The notes: generated by a model not told the origin, from the letters alone. 64,000 nucleotides of DNA from Algoriphagus sp. TR-M9 (GCF_027594545.1 NZ_CP115160.1:3902501-3966500); one strand, 5' to 3'. Shown: positions 41,733 through 51,586, counted from the stretch's first letter. Program-made: numbers and translations.

Positions 41733-41799
41733 CGTTATTTCGAACGCAGTGAGAAATCTTCGTCAATTCATCATCAAGCACTTTTGGGGTCTGTATCGC

Positions 41800-42180
41800 A
41801 TGCAGATCCCTTGGCTTTTCTTCCGCCCCTTGGAGATTCGCAAGCGATGGACTTCTGCAGTCCGCCCCAGTCGGATAATTTTTCCCACTTACTTAATTTG
41901 TGGTATTCTGATCATTCTCCAAGGATATGGAGGTCTGGGCACATGGATTTCCATCTTGGCTACTCCTGTTTTCTTCTGGCTGGGCTTCAACTGGAAGTAT
42001 TCCTATTTCCGCTTATTCCCTCCCACTTGGGATGAGCTCGACCGGGAGCAGCGCTGGGATTATGGATGGGCAGCTATCAACACACCCAAATGTCCCTGGG
42101 AGCTCACGGCTGATCAGTGGTACGAATGGCACCTGATCGACAACTACTTCAAGCAGAAACTGAGCGACACACTCAAATAG
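41800..42180 (+). CDS. Small membrane protein, phage
   Basis: A 126-residue protein with two hydrophobic helices (IIFPTYLICGILIILQGYGG, ISILATPVFFWLGFNW) and a C-terminal acidic soluble tail. I start at ATG 41800; the frame is open further upstream but overlaps the lipoprotein. Function unknown. Confidence 0.55.
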   Translation: MQIPWLFFRPLEIRKRWTSAVRPSRIIFPTYLICGILIILQGYGGLGTWISILATPVFFWLGFNWKYSYFRLFPPTWDELDREQRWDYGWAAINTPKCPWELTADQWYEWHLIDNYFKQKLSDTLK

Positions 42181-42199
42181 ATTTCAAAACCAACCACCT

Positions 42200-42541
42200 A
42201 TGAGTTATACTAGAGGAATGAAAGTTTCCAAGACCCAAAAAGCCATCCGAGAAAGCATGCAGCTGGTTGAGCATCTCAAATTACTCGAAGAAAAGGGAGC
42301 GCTGCACCTGGATAGAGAAAAGCGGGAAGTTCACCTGGTCCGCGAAATATTCTGGGATGGCAAGGATCTAACCTGGAGAAAGAACTTCACTGCCAACCTT
42401 TACTTTTTACTGGAGCGTCATCTTGACAAGCACACTGGCCAGCCTTTCCATATCTACGCTATCAATATCGACACGAAAGAAAGAGCAGAGTATATCACAA
42501 GTTATTTGCCGCTTGAAAAAAAATGTATGATCATAAAATAA
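42200..42541 (+). CDS. Hypothetical phage protein
   Basis: A 113-residue charged protein (MKVSKTQKAIRESMQLVEHL) ending just before a 12-bp perfect hairpin. It may end the transcription unit begun at the portal. No family recognised. Confidence 0.55.
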   Translation: MSYTRGMKVSKTQKAIRESMQLVEHLKLLEEKGALHLDREKREVHLVREIFWDGKDLTWRKNFTANLYFLLERHLDKHTGQPFHIYAINIDTKERAEYITSYLPLEKKCMIIK

Positions 42542-42543
42542 AA

Positions 42544-42568
42544 TCCCTATCTAAAATTTAGATAGGGA
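42544..42568. terminator. 12-bp perfect hairpin, probable terminator
   Basis: TCCCTATCTAAA and TTTAGATAGGGA flank a single central base. A/T-rich bases precede it on the plus strand (42530-42543), which give a T-run for minus-strand transcription from the small gene at 42625-42744. Confidence 0.65.
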
Positions 42569-42988
42569 CCAACCTAACTTCATTACATACTAACTGCACA
42601 AATTAAGCTAGGTTCAATAGACTATCAGTTTTTTGATGATGAATCATTCTCATTGCCATTTTTTATAACAACAATGTTTTTAATGATTTCAATAGCCAAA
42701 ATTACAGACAAGTCTTGAACGAAATGATAAATTACCTCAGCCATGTTGTTGTACAGTTAGGTTAAACCAAATTTTAGCTAACTGTAACGGTCCTGTAGCG
42801 TTAATTCAGTAGACCTAATCACTGCTTCAACCCAAAGCCTGATAAATCATTATATAAAAGATAAAGAGTTTTATTTATAGTACAAAAATTAATTGTCCTA
42901 CCACCTCCAAACTCCTCCTACCATCTTGGACTAGAATTAAGGTTCGAATGTCATATCAGGCATCCGACATCTGACATCCGACATCCAA
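42569..42988. other. Intergenic region with one small ORF
   Basis: Between the hypothetical gene and the tail block. Only the 39-codon minus-strand frame at 42625-42744 is worth noting. The pieces GTTAGGTT and AACCTAAC occur inverted around it. The stretch 42900-42988 leads the tail block and has three ACATC/GACATC steps. Confidence 0.35.
42625..42744 (-). CDS. Possible 39-residue membrane peptide
   Basis: The frame from ATG 42744 encodes MAEVIYHFVQDLSVILAIEI and a charged tail, ending at 42625 with the 42544-42568 hairpin downstream. The amphipathic helix is toxin-peptide-like, but evidence is thin. Confidence 0.35.
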   Translation of the reverse strand: MAEVIYHFVQDLSVILAIEIIKNIVVIKNGNENDSSSKN

Positions 42989-44125
42989 ATGCCCACAGCC
43001 CTCGTCACTCCCCTCCCCACCATCCACACCGCCTACGACCCCCTGATCGTAGCTCTCCAGGACGCTTCAGATCCAGCTTCCGGCCGTGAAGGCCAATCTC
43101 AAGTAGAAGTCCAACTCGAAATTGAAGATACTCTTGGTTCTGACGAATGGCGCCTGATCGGCGAATACCTCAATCCCTACGATTACACCAGTGATGAGGC
43201 GAAAGTAACACTGCATAAGGCCCTACAGGGCGCACTCTCCCCAGCTCTACCTGATCTGGAAGCGGCGGCCATCCAGCCAATTCCTGGATTGGTAAAAAAT
43301 TACCGCCTGAAGGCCCGGGATGTGGTGGATGGCGATCCCCTTGGTGAGTTTAACACTACTTCAGCAGCGAAAGCCTGGCTTGCCGGCAATTCTTATATGA
43401 ACATCGGCCAAGACCTGTTGACCGGCAAAGCTTACCTGTTTCTCACTACTAGACCTCTGATCAGGAGGTTTCACCCTTTGGAGTTAATTCACCTGCAGGT
43501 ATTGCCAGTGGCTTCCGGTACGCCCTCACTTCGCATCAAGGCCACTTTCAAAGATGGTTCGGATCAGACGGATGTGATCGCCCTGGATCCGGTGACTGCC
43601 TTAGTACCGTTTGCTCTTAATGTCTCAATCCCTGCCTATCCTAAACCGCTTGCCTATCTTGAAATTGACTTGACGGGATTGACCGGATCGGCCGAAATGT
43701 TAACCTACAGGTTGACTGATAATAGAAATCCTTACTTCCGGCAGCTGTTTTTCCGCAACTCCCTGGGAGGTTTGGATCACATCCCTTTGACGGGTAAAAG
43801 TGAAGAGATCCAGGACACCTCCGGAGAGACACTCGCAGCACAGGAATTTCCTCCTACTGATGCTCAGGTCGGTAATTCCAGAGCTTATAATCAAAGCGCT
43901 ACTGACAGCTTCATCCTGCGCTCAGGATGGATGAGCAAATACGAAATCAATAGCCTCAGGGACATGCGGCTTCGAAATGAGGTCTATTTACTGGATGGCT
44001 CAGAGCTGCGCAGGCTGATCCTGGCCAACGGAACCCAGCAGATCAAGAAGGACGGTGAATTCCTCTTTGCTCTGGAGCTTTCTGCTCAATATGCCTGGTC
44101 TGAATATGCCTACTCAAGATCTTAA
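42989..44125 (+). CDS. Tail/baseplate protein (putative)
   Basis: A 378-residue beta-rich protein at the head of the tail tip block (HTAYDPLIVALQDASDPASG, EDTLGSDEWRLIGEYLNPYD). Similar proteins in Bacteroidota phages sit just before the large tail protein. Assignment as distal tail/baseplate is by position. It ends 3 bases before the next gene. Confidence 0.5.
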   Translation: MPTALVTPLPTIHTAYDPLIVALQDASDPASGREGQSQVEVQLEIEDTLGSDEWRLIGEYLNPYDYTSDEAKVTLHKALQGALSPALPDLEAAAIQPIPGLVKNYRLKARDVVDGDPLGEFNTTSAAKAWLAGNSYMNIGQDLLTGKAYLFLTTRPLIRRFHPLELIHLQVLPVASGTPSLRIKATFKDGSDQTDVIALDPVTALVPFALNVSIPAYPKPLAYLEIDLTGLTGSAEMLTYRLTDNRNPYFRQLFFRNSLGGLDHIPLTGKSEEIQDTSGETLAAQEFPPTDAQVGNSRAYNQSATDSFILRSGWMSKYEINSLRDMRLRNEVYLLDGSELRRLILANGTQQIKKDGEFLFALELSAQYAWSEYAYSRS

Positions 44126-44128
44126 TCC

Positions 44129-46753
44129 ATGGCTTTAATTTTACTCAAGCAGACTTTCACCGTCACGCTTCCTTCAGGACGCGATAATTACCACCAGTAT
44201 TTTTTCAATACCGACACTCTTTTGGTTCAGGAAACAGATTCCAGGGCTTTAGGTTTGGAGGAATATGAAATGGCTGATGATCAGCTGATCTATTCCTCCG
44301 GAGGAGATGATTATATGTATGATGGTGACGGAGGATTTTACATTGCCGGAACTCCTCCTGTGGCCACTTGGCCGTTAGCGCTTTCTGCCAATCCTCCAGC
44401 TGGTGGCAATGCAGTGGATCTGACCGACACGGCACCTTATGAAGCCGGAGAAACCATTTCAATTTCTGCGGTGGCCAATCCTGGTTATTCTTTTGTCAAT
44501 TGGAGCCGAAACGGCGCTCCGATCTCCAATTCTCCAATCTTAAATTTCTCCCTTCCGGTCTATGGAGCCGCCTTAGTGGCCAACTTCCAGGAAACTCCCG
44601 CCCCTCCTGCTCCAGAACCGCTTCAGGATTCCTTCTATGACCTTGAATTGCGGGTAAAAGGAATTCAGGTGCCTATCCCGCCATTCGTGCAGAAACGTAT
44701 CGAAGGGATGCTTTCTGATTCCCTGGAAGGAGAATATTCCTATCCGGTAAATATCCCGCTTTCTCCCAAGGAAATGACCGCACTTGGTCTTCCCAATGAT
44801 GCGCAGTCAAATGAGGACTTTACCGAGCCTATCCCTGCGGAAGTCTGGTCACAAGGCAATCTTCGATACAAAGGTTTTCTGGATATTCTCCAGTCAGACG
44901 AGGGAAAGATCCGCTGTAGTTTTATCCTGGATTCAGGATTTTTCATTTCGCAAAATCAAAAACTCACGCTTCCGGAATGCTATGCAGATGAGGAGCCGAT
45001 TGATATTTCCGGTCAACCGGTAATTGCCATTGGTGGATTTGAAATTCGGTTCAATTACACAGATATCCGCATCTCGGTCAATGACTCCACCCGCAATTTT
45101 TTCAAAGCAGAATTCGAAGATCACATTCTCATGCTCGAGGCGGTCGCTGATTGGCTCGAAGGGTTGGGATTGGGATTAAAAGTGCTCATTGAATACAGCG
45201 AAGACCTGGCTGATGAGACTTCCAAGATTATTTACTGGGACACGACCACCGTGACGGATTGCGAAATCCTGGTTTTCATAAGAAGCTCCTGGACGACCTC
45301 CAGATATAGCCGCGCCAGATATCTGACTTCGAAGCGTTTTGATATGACTTCCTGGAACAATGTGGATGAGTCCAACCGCATCGCTTTCCCCTCTGTCTAC
45401 AACAGAAATCTATACGATGGCATCAACAGTATGCATGACGGGGTAGTCAACCGCTACGATGAGCAGGGCAGGCTTTACTTTTCCAATATCAAATACCTGA
45501 CTTACAATGAGTCTTTCCGCTGGGAAAACTGCATTGTGCCTTACCTCTATTTGACGGATGTGGTTAAGACGATTTTCAAATTTCTAAAGATCCAGGTCTC
45601 CGGTGAATTCTTTGACCATGATCTGGTGAAGCGGATGCTGATCTATAACAATCGAACGCTGGACTTTGTGTCTGTCCGTGTGAACGGAGCTCCTTCCAGG
45701 AGAACCACTTCCAATATTTCCTATGGGGATGAAAATCCTGATCAGGAATCTTATTGGTATGAGAACACCCATGATCTGATCATCAAGCTGGCCAATCACG
45801 CTCCGGATTATTCTGTAGTGGAGTTTATGAAGGGGCTGAAGAATTTCTTTGGACTGAAATACGATTTCAACATCCTGCAGAACCGGGTTGAAATCCGATT
45901 TGTCCGCTCTAAGATCCGCTCCCGTGAAGTACTGGATCTGACCAGGCAGGCAGAAAGAGTATTTATCCTTAGCCATGGCAAGAAGAAAGGTTTTGCCTTC
46001 AGCTATCAGGATCCGGATCCGCTCATGCAGGACGGGGCTTTGCCTGAAACTACCCAGGTTAGCTACACAGATCCTGAAGGGGCTATTTCCATCGTAGAGA
46101 ATTTCAACGTGCAGAATTACCTGGCTCTGGATGGCTTGGATGCTGAATTGTTCCAAGTTGCCTTCGTGCAGTCGCTCCGGGCTTGGTTCAAGCTCACCCC
46201 TGATCAGGACAATCCTCCCTACTGGAAGCTCTTCGCATTCAAACAGCAATCGGATATCATACGGGATGAATCCAAAGAATCCAGACAATCCTGGAATCTT
46301 TCTCTCTACTCCTTAGTGGATTCATGGATCAATGGCCGCAAGATGCCAGGTATCGAATGCACGGCCAATCAGCCTGAAACAAATCTCGAGAACAAAGAGA
46401 CCGGTCTCCGGATATTTGCATTCTATGGCCAACAGGAAGATGCTGCCGGCGGACTGTATTCCTTCGCCAGCTGTACGCGCTTTGATGCCAAAGAAATCCT
46501 GTCTGAAGATCAATACGACTTGGATATACGCTCTGAGGATATGTACCCATTCCATGCGGATCAAGAGCGAATCATTACCAACAGCAAGGAATACGAAACA
46601 GTCTTGATCCTGGACAATTACAATTTGCTCCAGCTGTCCAAATCTCCATTGATCCGCATCGCCAATTTGGATTATATTCTGGAGGAAATAGAAGTCCAAA
46701 ACTCGCCTCTGGAGTATGCCAAAGCCAAAGCCAAACTCTTCAAAATTAAATGA
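44129..46753 (+). CDS. Large tail protein with embedded bacterial repeat domain
   Basis: An 874-residue protein. Residues about 82-154 form an InlB/bacterial-repeat-like domain (VANPGYSFVNWSRNGAPISN), which in other proteins mediates adhesion. The remainder resembles tail-tip hub proteins of Bacteroidota siphophages (RVKGIQVPIPPFVQKRIEGM). It likely forms the baseplate hub with an extra host-contact domain. It overlaps the next gene by 4 bases. Confidence 0.6.
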   Translation: MALILLKQTFTVTLPSGRDNYHQYFFNTDTLLVQETDSRALGLEEYEMADDQLIYSSGGDDYMYDGDGGFYIAGTPPVATWPLALSANPPAGGNAVDLTDTAPYEAGETISISAVANPGYSFVNWSRNGAPISNSPILNFSLPVYGAALVANFQETPAPPAPEPLQDSFYDLELRVKGIQVPIPPFVQKRIEGMLSDSLEGEYSYPVNIPLSPKEMTALGLPNDAQSNEDFTEPIPAEVWSQGNLRYKGFLDILQSDEGKIRCSFILDSGFFISQNQKLTLPECYADEEPIDISGQPVIAIGGFEIRFNYTDIRISVNDSTRNFFKAEFEDHILMLEAVADWLEGLGLGLKVLIEYSEDLADETSKIIYWDTTTVTDCEILVFIRSSWTTSRYSRARYLTSKRFDMTSWNNVDESNRIAFPSVYNRNLYDGINSMHDGVVNRYDEQGRLYFSNIKYLTYNESFRWENCIVPYLYLTDVVKTIFKFLKIQVSGEFFDHDLVKRMLIYNNRTLDFVSVRVNGAPSRRTTSNISYGDENPDQESYWYENTHDLIIKLANHAPDYSVVEFMKGLKNFFGLKYDFNILQNRVEIRFVRSKIRSREVLDLTRQAERVFILSHGKKKGFAFSYQDPDPLMQDGALPETTQVSYTDPEGAISIVENFNVQNYLALDGLDAELFQVAFVQSLRAWFKLTPDQDNPPYWKLFAFKQQSDIIRDESKESRQSWNLSLYSLVDSWINGRKMPGIECTANQPETNLENKETGLRIFAFYGQQEDAAGGLYSFASCTRFDAKEILSEDQYDLDIRSEDMYPFHADQERIITNSKEYETVLILDNYNLLQLSKSPLIRIANLDYILEEIEVQNSPLEYAKAKAKLFKIK

Positions 46754-48150
46754 GTAGATCCGCACTTTCTGAGCAAGTCAACCGCCTTCTTCCTGGCGAG
46801 AAATGGAAAAGAGTCCGCGAAGCTATACTCGCCTCTGCCTCCTATTCCGGGCAGCGTACCAATGACCTACGAAGAGAAATCGACGAATCCAATCGCCTCA
46901 AGACGGGCGTGCTTTCCCCTGGCACTCTAGACTTCCCTACTACTACCAGCGCAGCCTTGGATCTGACTGTCTGGGCGATCAATTACCAGATTTTCCAGCC
47001 TGGCCCGGTCGCCCTTCCTGTCACCGCTCCACATGCTTCATTCCCTCGACCGGACATCTTCACCGGAGACGACGAGGGCAATATCAACTACTACCCCGGC
47101 ACCATAGACGCTGAGGGCAATGCCCAGCTGCCCATCGTGCCCGAAGGTGAAGTACTCCTCCGTCAGGTCACCCGTCACCCCAATGGCGACGTGGACGTGG
47201 ATGATTCCACCCCCTCTCCATCCGAGTGGGTAAGCAAAATAGCCACTGCCACCCAGACCATCGCCAGCTGGCTAGCCTTCCAGAAGATGGCTCGTACCGA
47301 TGGCCCACCCTTACGAGTGCCAAGTATCAGCATGTCAGGCAGGCTGTACCTATCCGATACCCCAGCTGTTAACGACGTATATTCTACTGTAGAAGGCGTA
47401 GGCGACTGGTCGAAAATCCTGACAATAGATATCTCTGGAGGTCAAAAGCGATACTTTGCTAGGATGGATTTCTCCGGCATATCAGCTAACTATGAGAAAG
47501 GTGAGCTTTGGGTACAGTTCCAGGTGGATGATGATGGGGATATGGTATCGAACAAACTCAAAGTTTGGGGCGAGATCAATACTGCAAAGCTCAAGATGGT
47601 CAGGTTAGATACTGATACCTACGCCATATTCGTCGCCCATGATGAAGCCGCAGCTTTCTATAAGACTCGGCCATTGAAGCAATTTGGTCCATCTAATGTT
47701 TATCTCTACCACCACCAGGATGGCAGAAATCCACTCCCGGCTGGAGACCAATTCGAGTTTGAGCTATACGGCGATCTTACTGAAATCATTTCAGATATAG
47801 AAGATCTTGAATCTTCACTCCTCGATCTGGAAAATGATTTACAGGACAACTACTACACCAAAAACGAATCAGACCCAGAAGATTCTACAGGGTCAGTAAT
47901 TGAGTTTGACAAGCCTAGGACATACAATAGTCTAGGAAGCCCAAACACTAATGCCACACTGACCGAAGACAATGATCCATTCCGTAAGGTGACTCAGGTA
48001 ATCTTTCATCAAGCCGCCAGCTTTAATCCTCCGGCAACATGGGAGAAAAGTACTGGCTCAGATGACTATGATCCAGCCAAGATCAATGTGATTTATGTAG
48101 AAGCATTTTCAGCCACTTATAAACGCTATATCATTGACCATGACGAATAA
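46750..48150 (+). CDS. Tail fibre protein (putative)
   Basis: A 466-residue protein with a coiled-coil stretch and the tail-fibre motif NYYTKNESD at about residues 372-380, which typically marks a trimeric fibre shaft. The N-terminus probably attaches to the baseplate. Its end overlaps the propeller gene by 11 bases. Confidence 0.65.
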   Translation: MSRSALSEQVNRLLPGEKWKRVREAILASASYSGQRTNDLRREIDESNRLKTGVLSPGTLDFPTTTSAALDLTVWAINYQIFQPGPVALPVTAPHASFPRPDIFTGDDEGNINYYPGTIDAEGNAQLPIVPEGEVLLRQVTRHPNGDVDVDDSTPSPSEWVSKIATATQTIASWLAFQKMARTDGPPLRVPSISMSGRLYLSDTPAVNDVYSTVEGVGDWSKILTIDISGGQKRYFARMDFSGISANYEKGELWVQFQVDDDGDMVSNKLKVWGEINTAKLKMVRLDTDTYAIFVAHDEAAAFYKTRPLKQFGPSNVYLYHHQDGRNPLPAGDQFEFELYGDLTEIISDIEDLESSLLDLENDLQDNYYTKNESDPEDSTGSVIEFDKPRTYNSLGSPNTNATLTEDNDPFRKVTQVIFHQAASFNPPATWEKSTGSDDYDPAKINVIYVEAFSATYKRYIIDHDE

Positions 48151-49204
48151 TAGAAGGAGATCGGCTTGGATGAGGAGAAATCAGGAAGTTATCCCTCCTT
48201 CTGATTTTGAACAATTACCAACTGTGGTATCTGGATCAAGTAAGTGGTGGGGAGGTTGTTTAGGTGCAAATGGTTGTGTTTATGGAGCTCCCAGAAATAG
48301 CTCAAACATTTTGAAAATAGACCCTAGCGATGATTCAATTACTTTGATTCCTTGCGCTTCGGGTGGTGATAAATGGATCGGTTGTGTAGCTGCTCCAAAT
48401 GGAAAGATTTATTTTATTCCATCGTCAAGGACTGCATGTATGGTTTTAGACACCGCTGATGATTCAATCTATGAATTTGCTATGGCTAGCGGTCATGCTG
48501 GAGGGGTATTACATTCAAATGGAAAGATTTATACATGTCCAAGAATGACTACTACCGTATATGAGATTGATCCATCAACCGACACAGTTTCAAGTGTATT
48601 GAGTGCAAGCGGAGGAGGTTCTAACAAATGGCGAGGCGGGTTCCTTGGTGGAAATAATAAGATATATTTTGCTCCGTCAACAGGTGATAACAGATGGGGA
48701 GAACTTGATCCTTTAACGCCTTCAATAGATTATATAACTAGCGGAGCAACTGGAAATGAAATTTCACAACCCGCAATTTTGGCACAAAACGGTTTTGGCT
48801 ACAGTATTCCGGGGGCGTTTAGGCAAGTAATTAAGCTCGATCCTGCTGCGGGTACTTCCGCTTTGCTCCCCACAGTTTTGGCCTCAGGTGCAAATAAATG
48901 GATGGGGGGATCGCTGGTTCCTAATGGGAAAATTTTAGGCTCTCCGTTTAGTCGATCATTAATGCTAGAAATTGACCCTAGTGATGATTCTATTTCTGAA
49001 ATCACTTTGCCATTTACAATATCTGCTCATGCAGGGCTCGTTCTGGCTGGTAATGGTAGTCTTTATTCTATCCCCTACAATGATTCAAAAGTTTTCAAGG
49101 TGTCGAATGTAGGTACAGTTACCCCAAGTATGGTGAGTATGCCTACGGATGTTTCAACTCTTGCCTCATCTGATTATAACAAGTATCAAAACAAGTCTTT
49201 CTAA
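48140..49204 (+). CDS. Seven-bladed beta-propeller tail tip protein
   Basis: Seven repeats of about 45 residues are visible, each with a PNGKIY-like turn and a final I(D/E)P(S)xDS strand: for example NGCVYGAPRNSSNILKIDPS, NGKIYFIPSSRTACMVLD, NGKIYTCPRMTTTVYEIDPS, NNKIYFAPSTGDNRWGELDP, NGFGYSIPGAFRQVIKLDP, NGKILGSPFSRSLMLEIDPS, NGSLYSIPYNDSKVFKV. That fits a 7-bladed propeller like YncE-type proteins. It probably is the receptor-binding tip. Start at ATG 48140 (TTG at 48134 possible). Confidence 0.75.
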   Translation: MTNNRRRSAWMRRNQEVIPPSDFEQLPTVVSGSSKWWGGCLGANGCVYGAPRNSSNILKIDPSDDSITLIPCASGGDKWIGCVAAPNGKIYFIPSSRTACMVLDTADDSIYEFAMASGHAGGVLHSNGKIYTCPRMTTTVYEIDPSTDTVSSVLSASGGGSNKWRGGFLGGNNKIYFAPSTGDNRWGELDPLTPSIDYITSGATGNEISQPAILAQNGFGYSIPGAFRQVIKLDPAAGTSALLPTVLASGANKWMGGSLVPNGKILGSPFSRSLMLEIDPSDDSISEITLPFTISAHAGLVLAGNGSLYSIPYNDSKVFKVSNVGTVTPSMVSMPTDVSTLASSDYNKYQNKSF

Positions 49205-49620
49205 TGAACAATATCACAATCAACCAAAAGGAGCTTTTACTCAATATCCTTGATGCTGATAAGCATGAGGTGAGTTTTCAGGATGAGGTATATGGAACAA
49301 AAAAAGTGATCGAATGTGAGGAGATCATGATCCGGCCAAAGTCTAAACTGATAAGAGTAAAATGGGCGGCCTATGATGAGACTGAGAATGGAATGAGGAT
49401 CAATAGAAAGGAATTGGCTCCAGTGATTTCAACCGCTGAGGACTTTGATTTCTTTGTCCAGCTCTTTGGTGCTCCAATTAAGAAGTATAGTCTTAATGGT
49501 CTTTTCCGCTACTGTATGGAGAGGTTTGATCTAGCTAGCTATGCGGTCTATGATCAGGCTGGAGAGTTGATTACGGAACAGCCTGTGGCGTTTCCGGAGG
49601 TAGAAGATCCTATTATTTAG
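49204..49620 (+). CDS. Hypothetical protein linked to tail tip
   Basis: A 138-residue protein whose ATG overlaps the propeller stop by one base. Helical/beta mix (MIRPKSKLIRVKWAAYDETE). By position it might be a tail-fibre assembly chaperone; no family recognised. Confidence 0.55.
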   Translation: MNNITINQKELLLNILDADKHEVSFQDEVYGTKKVIECEEIMIRPKSKLIRVKWAAYDETENGMRINRKELAPVISTAEDFDFFVQLFGAPIKKYSLNGLFRYCMERFDLASYAVYDQAGELITEQPVAFPEVEDPII

Positions 49621-50285
49621 CAAAGAAAGCGGGCTAGCGCCGGCTTTTTGAATAACCTGAATAAATTCAATACTGGTATAGATTCTAATTCGTTCTCTTG
49701 CTCCCTATAAAAGATCAGAAGACTATCCATAAGTCTACGGTAAGATGTGAGAAATTCAATAGATAGAGAGTGATTTTTATTCAATAGCCCATCAGGTAAA
49801 TCCCATATGAGATCGTCACATTTCTCTTGGTCACCTTTGGCTGAATAAATGTTTTCATAGATAGATCCAATTGCTTCGTGCTTATCTAATAAATCAACCC
49901 AGAGTGCGGTAATTCTAGAATTGGATATCAATTTAATCTCTGCATCAATTTCAAAGTTTAACAAATCGATATCAACCAAATCCCTCTTCAACTCATAATA
50001 CTTATCATATATTTCATCAATAGCTTCTACTGGAGAGGTCTCCTTTAACATAACTTTGTACCTCGGAGCCGCCGATTGCTTATAAAACAAATGATATTGG
50101 CCGACATATTTTGAAATCTTGACCATACATCCATGTACTAAAGAATAACTTCTTTCAAGTCTCACTTTTTTAGCATGTTGCCGTAAATATCCAAAGGCTA
50201 AGATTAAACCGACTCCTGTAAATATCACTTGAATCCACTCTGCTATCATATTTAAGTAATTAATTAATTCTTGCCAACGATCCAT
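49617..50285 (-). CDS. Membrane-anchored hypothetical, prophage moron
   Basis: A 222-residue protein with one N-terminal transmembrane helix (IAEWIQVIFTGVGLILAFGY) and a long helical cytoplasmic part. It is minus-strand, A+T-rich and ends 4 bases into the tail gene's end. No family recognised. Confidence 0.6.
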   Translation of the reverse strand: MDRWQELINYLNMIAEWIQVIFTGVGLILAFGYLRQHAKKVRLERSYSLVHGCMVKISKYVGQYHLFYKQSAAPRYKVMLKETSPVEAIDEIYDKYYELKRDLVDIDLLNFEIDAEIKLISNSRITALWVDLLDKHEAIGSIYENIYSAKGDQEKCDDLIWDLPDGLLNKNHSLSIEFLTSYRRLMDSLLIFYREQENELESIPVLNLFRLFKKPALARFLC

Positions 50286-50294
50286 AATTGCTAA

Positions 50295-50423
50295 TTACCA
50301 CCATTTATTATACTTACCTCTTCGATCACCTGGCCGGCGGTTCTTATACCTGCCGAAGCGGGACATCAGCCAGACAGCTAAGATCCAGGTGAGTATGCCG
50401 AGAAGTATTTGCCACCATTCCAT
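50295..50423 (-). CDS. 42-residue membrane peptide
   Basis: ATG 50423 opens MEWWQILLGILTWILAVWLM and continues into a basic tail (RRPGDRRGKYNKWW) to the stop at 50295. A clear single-helix membrane protein, below usual ORF cut-offs, placed between two other minus-strand small genes. Confidence 0.5.
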   Translation of the reverse strand: MEWWQILLGILTWILAVWLMSRFGRYKNRRPGDRRGKYNKWW

Positions 50424-50462
50424 TCTCCAAATTTACAATAAAGCAGCACTAAGACTGCTTTA

Positions 50463-50732
50463 TCATTTCCTTATAAACCAACCAATGATGGCTGTTATGA
50501 GTCCAATTACCCATTGAAGTAACTTTTGGTTGGTTCTGATCCACTTGCCCATTCTAAACCATTTCAAATTTTCATAAGGATACTTAATTTGAGGAACAGC
50601 TCTAGTAATCAAGCGCTCATTTGGAAGTGGGACATATCTCCCTCCATAGTTAACTCCCGAAATAATATCGAGATTTCCTGATTTAGCCATTTGATCTAGT
50701 CTGGAAATGTTGTCTAATAAATCTCTGTTCAT
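50463..50732 (-). CDS. Tail-anchored membrane protein, moron
   Basis: An 89-residue protein with a C-terminal transmembrane helix (LLQWVIGLITAIIGWFIRK) and an otherwise soluble N-terminus. It is tail-anchored. Function unknown. Confidence 0.5.
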   Translation of the reverse strand: MNRDLLDNISRLDQMAKSGNLDIISGVNYGGRYVPLPNERLITRAVPQIKYPYENLKWFRMGKWIRTNQKLLQWVIGLITAIIGWFIRK

Positions 50733-50823
50733 AGTAATAATATTAATTTAGTACAAAGATAAATAATATTATAACTACATCAAAACCAGTACTTTATAGG
50801 TTAATTATTTAGGTTTTTCTACC

Positions 50824-51072
50824 TCACCTATCCGGTACCTTGACGCCCATAGCTTGCAGCTTATCCATCGCTTCGCCTACCTTGGAGATCCTGCGAAGTT
50901 CCAGGTTATAGATCGCATCCAGTACCAGCATGCGGATCTCATGGCCCTTCTTTTTTCGCTCCTCCCATCCATCCTCATACTTGATCCGCTCCAGCTTCGC
51001 CACTACCCGGGCCTGCAGCTGCTCCAGCTCCTTCAGTAGTCGCTTATGATTTGGGGATAGGGATCTGTCCAT
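50824..51072 (-). CDS. Small coiled-coil protein, moron
   Basis: An 82-residue, charged helical protein (HKRLLKELEQLQARVVAKLE). It is the outermost minus-strand gene of this cluster. Its higher G+C content than its neighbours suggests a separate origin. No family recognised. Confidence 0.5.
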   Translation of the reverse strand: MDRSLSPNHKRLLKELEQLQARVVAKLERIKYEDGWEERKKKGHEIRMLVLDAIYNLELRRISKVGEAMDKLQAMGVKVPDR

Positions 51073-51175
51073 AGCGCGAAGTTAATATTCACAAATTACT
51101 TTCAGTTCTTAAGATTTTCTTGTTGTATAATTTGAATCGAAATCTGTAGATTTCCACCTCACACATCCCTACCTT

Positions 51176-51484
51176 ATGACTAATAAATATTATTACTATT
51201 TGATTGACTGCGAAGTCATAAATAAAAACCCGAATACGTCTGAAGGAATCAACTCTGAAATTCATCGTTTCAGTCAACTACTTCTCGAATCAAATCCACC
51301 ACACTTCTACCCTAGTGGCTTCGACTTCAATAATGACGATCCATTTTTCCCTGTAATTAGAGTATCATTTCATGAAGCTCTTTACAAGCGAGATACCTTT
51401 TTTATTGAATTACTCAATAAAGCAGGTCTAAAACAGATTTCTGTTAGGACTTCCCTAGAGGGAGATCTATTTAATAAACAGTAG
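51176..51484 (+). CDS. Hypothetical protein
   Basis: A 102-residue A+T-rich protein (MTNKYYYYLIDCEVINKNPN). It stands alone, followed by a terminator. No family recognised; may be a moron between tail units. Confidence 0.5.
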   Translation: MTNKYYYYLIDCEVINKNPNTSEGINSEIHRFSQLLLESNPPHFYPSGFDFNNDDPFFPVIRVSFHEALYKRDTFFIELLNKAGLKQISVRTSLEGDLFNKQ

Positions 51485-51506
51485 AAATCATTCTTCAATT
51501 TATCCA

Positions 51507-51533
51507 AAGCCAGCCTAATCGCTGGTTTTTTTG
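51507..51533 (+). terminator. Terminator after hypothetical gene
   Basis: CCAGC (51510-51514) pairs with GCTGG (51521-51525) followed by seven Ts. Confidence 0.65.
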
Positions 51534-51586
51534 TGTCCTAATCCCCGCCTCCCCACGCCTCCATATTACTTCCTCATTCAGGAAGT

